From Antedon mediterranea (taxonomy: Eukaryota > Echinodermata > Crinoidea > Comatulida > Antedonidae), in contig NC_092673.1 of NCBI RefSeq assembly GCF_964355755.1, positions 19,475,001 to 19,535,000 of the forward strand: DNA of 60,000 nt. Reading direction: 5' to 3'. Shown here in pieces: positions 23,554 to 36,100 of the stretch. The translations under genes were made by a program, and so were the position numbers. The notes beneath the pieces are model-generated. The model worked only from the letters and a program-made list of their open reading frames with translations. It was not told where the DNA came from and did no database searches. Position 1 is the stretch's first letter. Every line of letters begins with the position of its first letter.

Positions 23554-24152
23554 ATGGCAGCAGGTACAACAAAATAAACACGTTTTTTTAGTAATGGCAA
23601 GTTATTCAAATCGTTGTCTTATTTGTTTTCTGTTACCATTTTTTTTTATAGATTTTGATCTGGATTTAGTATATGTTTCAACTTGGTATGATGAACACGA
23701 CCTCTTGAGACAGCTGAAAGTTTTGTACCAAGATTTGATTGCAGCATCGAAAATAGACAGCGCCACCAAAACGATACACTTACTACAGGAATTAAGGGCA
23801 AATGGACGTTTAAGTTCAGACAATCGTATATTGCTATACGACACAATAAAAGTAACTGAACAGTTTGGTGTCATAGATCGTCTCAAACATTCTTTTCTTG
23901 AAGTTCAAGAAATTACTAAGTTCACTCGATATCGACTACAAATTGTAGCTTTCGGAAATGGACTTAGACAGGCTGATGTGGACAGAATCGATGCATTGTA
24001 CAATGGTAGTGCGTTAAAGAATTATAAAGATGCCTGGAGCATGATTCTGGATTTTGAACAGAGAAAAATAATCTGTGAAGAAAAAATTGAAGAATTCATT
24101 AACAATTTAAGACAAGTTGGACTGGGAGCAAGAGTAACACCTCTGACTAAAG
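23554..24152 (+). CDS. Gene 2, start exon and N-terminal tandem DED exon
   Basis: Exon 1 (23554-23563) encodes MAA plus one base. Exon 2 (23652-24152, 501 bp, phase 1 at both ends) encodes about 167 residues. The first DED-like unit includes LLRQLKVLYQDLI...IHLLQELRANGRLSSDN and ILLYDTIKVTEQFG. The second includes YRLQIVAFGNGLRQADVD, then DAWSMILDFEQRKII and EEFINNLRQVGLG. It aligns throughout with the C-terminal pair in 41155-41697, sharing LKVLY, ILYDT.K.T and SW/AWS(L/M)I(M/L)DFE positions. Minus-strand frames over this exon are shadows. Confidence 0.72.
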
Positions 24153-27100
24153 GTATGTTAGTGCGAAAAGCCTAAAAACATTAATTTGGTAAAAAAAAAA
24201 AAAAAACAGTCTTGACAACATTAAATCCATGTCCGCCGACTGAAGGTGCATGTTAATACATTGCTGCTGTTTTGTTATTATTATTTCGTATAAATAATGA
24301 AAAATATTTGTGTTGAATTAATGCAATAATTAATAGATATTTTTATTAGCGGTATAGAATATCATTGTAGCATTTTTTGTCCGTTTACAGTAATTGTTTC
24401 TCCATTACTAAATAATGTACCGTATAATTTTGGTGAAAGTAAATACTTGGCCTCGTACTACATTTCTGTAACAATCAAACATTCTTAATGCATTAACAAC
24501 ATGAGATGAGTAGTAGTAATTAGTACGGTCTTTATTTAAATTTATATTTAATTTTACTTTCTATGGTCCAGAGATTCAGACATAAAAGATTGAATGAATA
24601 ATAAAATCACATCGTCTTACTTTAATCGTAATTAATTTGAAAATAAAATGTCTTCATAATAATAATAAAAACAATTGATGAGATTTTTGTAATCAAATTG
24701 AAAAATAGTAATTCACCGTAATAATTCATGTACTGTAGTTACAACCATCTTGGTTCAAACAACATTGTTATAATTTCGTTCTGATTAATGCTATATTCTG
24801 TTTGTCGCCCTCTATAATACCTTTTATTTTCATGGATACAGCATTAATTATTAAGGCCTATAAATGCACAATTGTATCATGTCATTTGGCATCAAATTGT
24901 GGATAATCATAAATAAATGTGATTATGACGTAGATAATTGTGAATTCAGTTTCAATTGTAAACATATTACGCAACAAATAGCCTTTTAACCTAATAACAT
25001 ACATGCATGGTATTAAAAAAACAAAACAATATGTCGTGTATCCTTTCACCAAAGAATAGAATATGTAATATCAATGATATAATTGCAAACGTGTGTTTAC
25101 AACAGCAGCTCCACGATAATTACCAGTTATTTTTAATTTAGGATAAATGGTAGGTTTTTAATTAAATTAATTCGTATACGCGTGCAATAATATTTCAATT
25201 TTGAATAAAAGCAAATTCATTTACAATTTTAACTTTTCCTATTAAAATTAATTGTCAAAACTATCACTTTGAACGCAATTTCTATTATTTCTGTTATTTG
25301 GTATTGCTTTCGTATTAAGAAAAAAAGTTGGTTTTTTTTTGTGGTTTTTTTTGGACTTTATTTACTCCAGATGTTTTAAAAATCTATTAAAATCTTGATT
25401 CAATTTTCAGATATTGCTGCTCGTGAATTATATTTTCAAAATTAATTTAGGTGTACTAAATAACTGATCCAGTATAAGTCTGTTTGTGTTCTACAGTATG
25501 TATAGATAATAAAATGGTTTAATTTCTACTTTTAAAAATTAAACAGCACTCATTATTTATGAAGGAAACTGAAACTTTTTTACAGTATTCTCATGAAACT
25601 ATAAATTGCAATTTACGTTTTAAAATCTTATTCAAGGTTCAGAACTTACTTTCGAAATTGCTGCTCGTGAATTAGATTTTCAGGAAGCCTACAATGAAGC
25701 CTTGAAAGAGGGTAAAGTGAAAGTCAATCTTGGAATGCTTAAGGTAATTGGACAGGAAGGAGTTGGTAAAACATGCCTCATAAATGCATGTCTTGGAAAA
25801 GAGTAAGTAGTAGATTGATGATAATGGTTTACTTGTTATCTTTGGGAAGTGAGGAGGGCAGAGGGAGGGGAGTGAATGGGTTTTATTAAATGTTATGTAG
25901 ATTAAGTAAGATTACTTATGTATTTGTCTATTTTGTGTTATATACTTTGTTGGACGCACCTTCAAAATGTGAAGTGTGCCACTGTTACAAAAGTGAAATG
26001 AACATTACAAAATATTTGTGAGTCAACTAAGAATTACAAACCAGCCAACTTCTTGATATGTTTTTGATACCTACCACTTTCTAAATATTGCAGTGATAAA
26101 TCTAACAACAGTTGAATTATAACAACTTTTAGAAATAATTAAATCAGTTACTACCTAATTATAACACCATCACATTTTCTATAGATTATAGAATTTAATT
26201 TTAATCTTGTCTTCTAAAAAAAAATCATACGAATTGTTGGATAACTTGACTTCCTAAATATATAATAATTGAATATATTAAAATGGTTTTGAATTAAAAG
26301 GAGAAAATTGAAAATTTTAGAGTACTTAAAATGACTGAAAATCATTGTTGGTTACAAATTATTATATTTCTGTCAGATTTGAGAAAGACCATAACATTAC
26401 AGATGGCATAGCAGTGATTAGAACAGCAAGCACAACGTGGACAGAAGATACTGCTGATAGTGGTAAACAATTAGCATTATTACTTTTACCACCATCCATG
26501 TAAAATTATTATCTTTAATCTCATCATAATAAACACAAACAAACCCACAATAAAATGAAAGTATAGATGGAATGTGTTACATTATTGTACTAAATAATTA
26601 ATATGATCTTCTAGAAGATATAGAGGGCGCATGATGAGAGACACGAAGTTGTCATGGACACGACTTCTTGAGCTGAATAAAATAACAGTCTATTTGTATT
26701 TACATCTGTCTCTAGTTTCAGTATCTATAACATAGTGAAACATAACATAACATGGTGACCCCGACCAAAGGACAGGAGAATTAATCAAGATTCCTTTGCG
26801 TAAAATAACGAGAAAGTCAGCTAGGCTAGCTAACCCCTGCACCGCCGACAGAGCGCCGAGAGAACGTCGCAGTGAGGCGTCCAACAAGTTAAAACGTGAA
26901 ACCGTGAGTAGCGTTGTACAACGACGTACACCATATCATGGCTTACGCAATCCCACCGCCAAAGGCAATGACCTTTGCGGGAAGCGGTAACCTAGAGAAG
27001 GCTTGGATAACTTTCAAGGAGGCCTGGGTAGATTACAGAATTGCTGTAGGCCTTGACAAAAAGAACACTAACATTCAAATTGCTACACTAAAATCAATCA

Positions 27101-30100
27101 TGGGAGATGACTGCCGTAAGAGACTAAAAACATTAGGGCTCACAGACGCAGAAATGACAGACCATGACACAATATTAGCAAAGTTACAGGAACATTTTAA
27201 GCCCACACGGAATGTTCTATACGAACGGCACAGATTTTACACTGCAAAACAAGAAACTGGCGAGACCATCGACCAATATTTTGTCCGTCTAAGACAATTG
27301 GCAGAAGAATGTAAGTTTGATACGAAAGAAGACGAGATGCTAAGAGACAAACTAGTAATAGGATGCTCTGACGCGGCTGCGAAAGCCAGAATCTTTCGTC
27401 TAAAAGACAAAAACACTGATCTGAAAACAACACTAGAAAGTTTGAGAATCAGCGAGGCAGCAGACAAGCAATTAAAAGCGTTGGATCACGAGACTAACAG
27501 CAATGTAGAGGCAGTAAACTACAACAAGCCTAACTACAACAAACACAAAAAGCTGTGGAACGGTACACAAACCGAGACAGTGTCCAGCGTATGGCCAGTC
27601 ATGCAGAAAATGCGGAAAACGAAACCACTGGGCCAAGAAATGCTTGTCTGGGCAAAAGAACCCCAGACATGCGCATGAAATACAGACGACCGCAGATGAC
27701 CTCGATGACCCAGCAAACTACGGGTTTGACCTTGACGTGATTAACATTGATACATGCGAAAGCAGATCAACCAGAGGTGAAAAATACGCTGTCATAATAG
27801 TTAGAACCGACCACCAACAGAGCATACGCCTTAAAGCGAAAGTTGACACAGGTGCCGCGAAAAATATACTAAATCACAGCACATACAGAGCTCTATTTGG
27901 TCCCCGTCATCAAACTGAGAAATCGCCAGTAACCCTCACAGGCTATGGAAACATACCAATCAAAAACCTTGGCAAAGCTTCAGCACGTAGTGTTGAACAC
28001 AATCGGATGAAATTGAACAATGTGGAGTTTATCATAACCGAGAAAGGTAACAACTTGATCAGCCATGACCTATGCTGCAAGCTAAACATTGTCCGATACC
28101 CATGTGAGAAAGAGCAAAACTGTTGCACAAACTTTGATATTGAAGAGTGTGAAAACATCACAACAAAAGAGCAACTCATTAAAGAAAATCACGAGACATT
28201 CAAAGGAGTAGGAAAAATCCAGAATGAATACGATATCGAACTAACACAAGATGCGGAACCAACAATAAAGCCAGCCCGAAGAACGCCAGAGGCACTGAAG
28301 ATTCCGCTACGCAATGAACTAAACAGATTAACTGACCTAGGAATCATAAAGGAAGTGCGTGAACCAACGGACTGGGTCAGTAACATCGTACTCGTAACAA
28401 AACCGAACGGAACACTCCGTATTTGTTTGGATCCTCATGACCTCAACAAGGCTGTGAAAAGACCACACTACTACGCGAAAACCTTAGATGACATACTCCC
28501 AGATCTGCGCGAGGCGAAATACTTTTCAACGCTAGACCTCCGAAGCGGGTATTGGAATATACCACTTACCAACAGATCACAACTATTGACAACATTCAGT
28601 ACAATTTACGGGAGATTTTGTTTCACAAGACTACCGTTCGGACTGATATCTGCACAAGACGTTTTCCAAGTGGACCTAGATGGCATATTTGGCAATATTC
28701 CTAATGTCTTCTGCATCAAAGATGATATCTTAATAGCAGCCAAAACCAGTAATGAACATGAGAAGGCCATACAAGATGTCATGAAAGCATGTAGAAAGGA
28801 AAACATCAAACTAAACCCTGATAAGTGCCAAATTAACAAGCGAAACGTCAAGCTCTTCGGACATGTACTCAGCAAAGAAGGAATTGCACCCGACCCAGCA
28901 AAGGTAACAGCAATACAGAACCTAAAAGCACCTGCCAACAAACAGGAATTGCAATCGCTCTTGGGACTAGTACAATATCTGTCCAAGTTTGCGAAGCTGA
29001 GCCATCTAACAGAGCCTATAAGGAAGCTCCTACAGAAGGATGCAGTATATGAATGGACACCGAGCCATGACAAAGCGCTCGACAACATAAAAGACGCCAT
29101 CATAAACACTCCAGTCCTCGCTTATTTTGATGCCAGGAAAGAGATCACAATCCAGTGTGATGCAAGCATGAAAGGCCTTGGAGCAGTGCTCATGCAACAA
29201 GATAAACCAATACATTACGCATCAAAATCGCTAACTCCTGCAGAGAAAAATTACAGTAACATTGAGAGAGAAGCACTAGCTGTCGTATGGGCCATAAAAC
29301 ACTTCAGATATTATGTGTTTGGACGCGAATTCACAATCTGCTCTGATCACAAACCATTAGAAGACATCGCCAAGAAGGACATCTCAAAAATGCCAAGCAG
29401 ACTCCAACGACTGATGCTGCAAATGCAGGATTACAAAGGCACAATTAAATATGTACCAGGCAAAGAAGTCCCGATAGCAGACTGCCTCTCGCGCTGCATA
29501 GACACTAATCAGAGAACATTTCAAATTCCTGATCTTGATGTCCAGATTAACGAACTGACTGATACGAAATTATTCGTCTTAGATAAAATAAAAGAAGCAA
29601 CCGCAGCAGACAACATGCTACAAGAACTCAGCAAAATTATACTGAATGGCTGGCCAAACGAAAAAAACCAGTGTAACGAAACTACACATGCGTATTGGCA
29701 ACATAGATACGAACTAGCGATACACGATGGTATAATTCTCAAAGGCTCCAGAATCATCATACCAAAAGAGATGAGACCAAGAATCCTAAACATACTCCAC
29801 AAACAACACCAAGGAACTGAGAAGACCAGACTGAGAGCCAGACAATCAGTATACTGGCCAGGAATTAACGCAGACATAGAACGTATCATAAACAATTGTG
29901 ATGCATGTCAAACCCACCAAAGAAGCCAATCAAAACTACCAGTAAAACCCATTCATACATCTGAAGCTATGGAAATTATTGCAATCGACCTGTTTGAATT
30001 TGAAGGAAAGCAATACCTATTAACAGTTGACTACTTCACAGGATACATATGGGCAGACCAAATGATAAACACGACGAGCAATACAGTCATCAACAAGCTC

Positions 30101-33100
30101 GAAACAATATTTTCACTGTTTGGAAATCCCACTACAATCATTTCAGACAATGGATCGCAGCTTACAAGTGAAACACTGCAAGCATTCTGCAACAACCACG
30201 AAATCATCCACAGAACAAGCGCACCACACCACCAACAAGCAAATGGGAGAGCTGAACGAAGCATACAAACACTCAAAAGCATGCTAAAGAAATCAGAGAA
30301 AGGGGAAAAGAGTTTATATGAAATTCTTGTCGCATTGAGAGATACCCCCATATCATCAGACATTCCATCACCATATACATTAATGTTCAACAGGAAAGTC
30401 AAGAACTCTGTACCAAGCATAAACTTCCCAACTCAGAGAAACAACAATCATATCCAAGCTAAAGCACATCGCACAGAAGCATACGCTCAATATCATGCTG
30501 AACCACCACCACTTGAAGTCGGCAAGGAATGCAGGTTCCAGAAAGCACCAAAAAGTATGTGGCAACCAGCCAAAGTTGTTCAATGCACCTCCGACCGCAA
30601 CTACACAGTAATAACACCAGAAGGTGTACAATACCAGCGAGATCGAATAAACATACGACCTACACCAACTAGCACCCTGAGCAAACAACCTAGTGAAAAA
30701 CAAGCGATCACACCACAAATAACTGGGAAACAAAAGATAAACATCATACCAGCCCAGCAAACGAGACCTAAACGAACCCACACTATGCCAGAGAAATTCA
30801 AGGACCACATCATGGAATAAACTACAAGATAAGCACCCATGATACTTCACGTTTGTAAATAGTTGTGTTACAGAACTGTTTAGAGAGAAAGTTAATTTTT
30901 ATAGTGAACTGTTTGAAAACGTTTAATGAACAATGACTGTTCGTGAGTTATTATCGTTTTGAGACTTTAGTGTTGATAACCATACTCTACATGGACATAC
31001 AGTTATGTTGGACAATAATCATTTATGTAATTTGAGCAGTGATTGTTTTTATGAATATTAATGTTAACTATAACAAGAGAATAACAATAATGACCACAGA
31101 CAACATAATAATATTAAACTCTTTATTATTATAATATCCACTTATGCATAACCGCAACTTTTCCTTAAGAAGAGGGATGTTACATTATTGTACTAAATAA
31201 TTAATATGATCTTCTAGAAGATATAGAGGGCGCATGATGAGAGACACGAAGTTGTCATGGACACGACTTCTTGAGCTGAATAAAATAACAGTCTATTTGT
31301 ATTTACATCTGTCTCTAGTTTCAGTATCTATAACATAGTGAAACATAACATAACAGAATGTAATTCAATAAATTACTACAGTACAACTGTGTCATGGTGT
31401 CAACATGCATATTTTTATTGCATTTTGGAATAGTGTAAACAAACATATTTGTACACTATGTTACATTGTTTAGTGTAAATGTATGTTTCATTAAATAGAA
31501 TTGCATTAATAATGAGGTTGAAAGCGGTAAAGTTATGTATCAATATATTCACTTAAATCAAACCTAGGACCTACACAAATTTACATTGTTTTTTGTTTTT
31601 TTTCTTCAGGTAATCCTTTGAAACTGTATACAAAGGTGGTTGCAGACAAACTAAAAGCAATGGAAAGGTCAACTAAAAATGTATGTCAACAATGTAACCA
31701 TGTAATAAAAAAAATTTAATATTACAAAAACTTTCTACAAGACTTTTCTATTATGGTATACTAACCACAACTGTTGGGTCTAAGGTCAAGATTACAATCA
31801 GCAAAACACTATTATATTTCATTGTCTGCAGGCCACAGTTTTCATCAGAAGACAATCATAAGGTTCAGAATCACGTCACAAACAAATATATTGTTGAAAA
31901 AAAATTTCAAAAATCCAGGGTCTCGGGAGGCTGGATGTATAAACATTAGAGAAGAGTGAAATTCACTTTTACAGAGTGAAATTAAACCTAAACTAGAGGG
32001 TACTCCGAGAGTACAAACCTCCGGCTACTGTAAAATTCCCCTACATAAAATGCCCCCTGAATATTTTTTTTTTAAACATTTTTTTTTATTAGTGTAAATA
32101 TGTTAACTGCACACTACAAAGTTGTGGATGACAGTGTGGTGTAATGGTTATGTATCCAGCCTCTCACAGTTGAGATCGCTGGTTCAAGCCCCACTGAGGG
32201 TTTTTTTTTTTTTTATTATTTTTTTATTTTATTTGTTTTTGTTTTTTGTGGACCTTGATATTTGACCCCAACCCTTCAAAATTTAACCACAATTATATGA
32301 TGTGTCATTGATCATTGTGGCTAAGTTTGGTGAGAATCGGATCAAAACTGTGGTCTCTAGGCAGTAAAATAGTTTTTTGTTAGTTGTGACCTTGACCTAT
32401 GACCTTCCCCCTCAAATTCGAACTCGAGCTTTTTGGGCATAGATCATTGTGTCCAAATTTGGTTAGAATCGGATAAAAACTGTGGCCTCCAGGCTGTTCA
32501 CAGACACACACACAAACACACACACAAACATACAGGGGTGAAAACATAACCTCCTTGGCGGAGGTAATAACTTACTAATGCACAAAATTACAGAGTCAAA
32601 TCTCACACCACAAACGTCAAAAACATTTTTACAAAAATAACATTTAATATTTTTGAAAAAAAAAACATTTTAAAATCAACTTTTGACTTATTGCAAGTTA
32701 AATGCATACCCATTACACCTAACGCCTGCAGTATTTATTAGTGCACACAGTGGTAAGACAGAACAATGGAGAAAAAAAATTCTGAATGAGATTTTCATGG
32801 TAGGAAAATTATACAGTAGATAGTAGTACTAGTATGCACTCTAGTTAGCCAAATATTTTGATTGGAAATTTTAATATATTTAAAACAAAAAAAAATTACT
32901 ATTCGCAAAACTATTTTACTTTTAGTTCTTTTACTCTATTAAAGGGATTTTTTTGTATGTGTCAGGTTGTTCAGGAACCAGCAGATGACTATAATATTGT
33001 TAATGACAATAATAGTGATGGCAACCTCAACAACAAAGATGATGATGACACCCACAACAAAGATGATGATGGTTTGTAACTTTGCTAATTACTGATAATA

Positions 33101-36100
33101 ACTAAATCAACAATGATAATGACAACTTCAATAATGATATTGACAACTAAATGTTATTGACAACCACGGCAATAATAATACATAATGAGAACTAAATTTG
33201 TAAAAGCACAAGTTAACGGAGTACTTACTCGAACGTTTCGATCTCTATCAGAGATCCTTCTCAACTGACTGCGGAGTGTTAATGCAGCTTGGTCATTCTT
33301 GACGTCATCTGTTGATGACGTCGTACGCCTCCGGTTGTATGTTGGAGGTTGTGCGGGGCTCGGCCAGGTGATGTGTCTATCAAATCATTGTACAAATGCG
33401 AGAGTTCGTGGGCTCCAGTGTCCCGGTTCATGGTCTTCTCTTTATTTCTCCTTATATGTAATGATTCTCTAATCTGTCTGTCTTTGCGTTTAGGCTCTTT
33501 GGTTAAGATGGTAGCCTCCCAGTTTGATAGACACATCACTCCGTTAACTTGTGCTTTTACAAAAACGAAATTTGTCATCTATACAAAATCGAAGCTAAAT
33601 GAAATTCTTTCAAGAGAACTAAATTGTAGTAAGAAATGATGAAAATTATGATAATATTGATAATAATTATAATTACATTAATCTTTGCATTCTATTTTAT
33701 CTACAGAGACTGAAACTATTCCATTTGATACAGAACAGCAGTTAGATAAAAAAACACTTGAGGAATTTGAGAAAAATAAGGAGAAAACCTTAGAAAAAAC
33801 ATTCAACATCTGGGATCATGGAGGACAGTTGATATACCATGGTATACATCGGGTTAGTTGTGATATGTACTGTATGTATTGCCTTTGATTGATAGTCCAC
33901 TACACATGTTTTATTTTTAGTTATCCGCTTGGTATACCAAGCGGATAACTCCTTGTTATTGTATGAGATCAACATTTTTTTTCTGTATTATTCTTCTTTC
34001 CATCCTTCCTTTTTGTGGATCGCGTTTCTCTAAAATGTGTAAACATAACATTTCATAACTTTGACAACATATGGGCATTTACGTGAAGTTGTGCACCTCC
34101 TATTTTTGAATGACGTCATAGTTGCGCAACGTGACTTACGCGCAATTTTATGAATTTCAATGATTGATCATAGATTAAAAACCAAAAGTCATTTAGTATT
34201 GACACTTTGACAAAATTTAAGTCATATCAGGGGCAAACTTTCTACGGATTAGAAATGGCATGTTTCACAAGAAGTTACGCACGCACGCGCATTTAAAATT
34301 TCAAAATGCGCAAAATTAATTTCTAATCAACTTTTTATGCGTTTCTTGTCATTTTGAGCATGTCAAAAATTCCCACGGGCGCGCAATTTTTTACGCACGC
34401 GGTGCGCACGTAGCGTTAAAAACATTTTTTTTTTCTTGAATTATATTTTTCAAGTCTTTCCTAGTAATTTTGAAAACAATTTAGACCTTTTCCAATTTAA
34501 ATAACGCCACACGAACACGTTGAATTAAACATTTCATGCGCGTTTTTTATGAAAAAGCTTAAAAAATCGTCAAAATTTTGTCTTTTTTTAAACAGTCATA
34601 GTTTCTAAAGTAAACCGTGAACCGTTTATTTTTATTACAAAATCTAGAAGTTGATGAGTTGTAGATATCGGATCATGCATCGATAAGGCTAAAAAAACAT
34701 TGTGACGTCATCGTATGGCCACACGAATGTAAAATATAGGATTTTTGTCTCTTTCGTTATTGCTCATCACATTCAATGGAGCGCATCACGCTTATCTGTT
34801 TTCCTTTTTCTCCTACATTTATACATTGTGTAGGTCAATCAACTTTCTTTAGCATGAGATAAAAATATTTTAATTTTTATGACGTCATCATGCCTAAAAA
34901 TTTTAATTACGTGGGTCATTAATTTCATCTTTACAGTAAATTTTATTCTGTAATAGCTCGTAAGAATAAAATGTGATAATCACGATTAAAACGTTTTCTG
35001 GAAGCAATTGGATTGTAGATACGAATTCATGTAAACATTTTGCCAATCGGATGTTGTGACGTCATCATATGGCCAGTTGAATAAAAAAAGTTGTATTTTT
35101 ATATTTTGCGTAATAGTTCATCACATTTAAAAGGGTGCGCATCTATATTTTACGTATTCAAATTTCTTCTACACGTTAATATGTTGTTCCTAAGATAATT
35201 TCCTTCTGAAATTGCTATCTAAGTGTTTCATTTTGATACCGTCGCCATGTTAAAAATTGGAATAAATGGCGGGTCCCGTAATTTCACCTATTCTACACTG
35301 TATGTAATATGTATACAGATTATACTGTTTGCATGTATATACTATATGACACAAAATTGACAGAATTCAGCACTAACAGCATATCATATTCTTCAGTTCT
35401 TGTCATAATGCCATAATCTTTATCTGTGTGCAATATTCCAACGTATGACGTGCACGTGGCGTTTGTCGTGGTGCGGATAACTAACTCGTCAAAGTGACGA
35501 GTTTCATGTCTAGTTTATATTATCGTTTCTTATTTAATGTCGTTCCCTGAAATAAAAGAAGAATTTATGAAAATGAATTAGTTTTTTACTCATAAGGGGT
35601 GTTTCTGCAGAGAAGAATTAATTTGATAAAAATTGTATGAACAGTAATCAAGTTGTTATTTGTTCAAAAGTTGTTTATTAATTAAACTCTTTCTTACAAA
35701 GTAAAATAATTTACATTTGTTTATATATCAAAAATCCTTCCAGTACAGTATAGTCAATCAAAATTATATTTTTCAGATTTTTATGACATTAGAAGCACTT
35801 TACATTGTGGTGTTTGATCTCAGTAAAGACCTTGATGATCCTGCTATTGTCATTGATTCAAATGGAGTAAGTATTTCAAGACCATTTAGGCATTGTCCTT
35901 GTTGTAGTAAAAAGAGTCCTGAGTAGGACTATGTTTTATCAATTGCAAAAAGGCTGACTATTAAAGATGGTATTTCATACCTATGGGATGACCTGCGAGA
36001 ATTTATATTTAAAATACTAAACAAATAAAATTTAATTGACTATTTAAAAAAATAATGACATAAGGATTGTGTATTTTTTTAACAGAGAGAATATCGGCAT

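Larger units (their letters stand above)
26575..31355 (+). mobile_element. Ty3/Gypsy-type LTR retrotransposon, young, in a gene 2 intron
   Basis: Two 178-bp LTRs (26575-26752 and 31178-31355) are identical over their full length, begin TG and end CA, and are flanked by a 5-bp target duplication gaatg (26570-26574 and 31356-31360). Between them lie a primer-binding-type site, gag, a complete pol with protease, RT, RNase H and integrase in that order, and a polypurine tract. The protease-RT-RH-integrase order places it in Ty3/Gypsy; the CPAYG-containing zinc knuckle suggests a Mag-like lineage. No env frame is present. It lies in the same orientation as gene 2, between the exons ending at 26462 and starting at 31610. 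Identical LTRs imply very recent insertion. Confidence 0.95.

Noticed and set aside
23602-23886. Minus-strand frames opposite the N-terminal DED exon
   Set aside because: Shadows of the plus-strand exon, which has splice and paralogue support.
32133-32200. Functional tRNA gene
   Set aside because: A and B boxes are present but acceptor and anticodon stems do not form well and the body continues into a dispersed repeat; treated as a SINE head.
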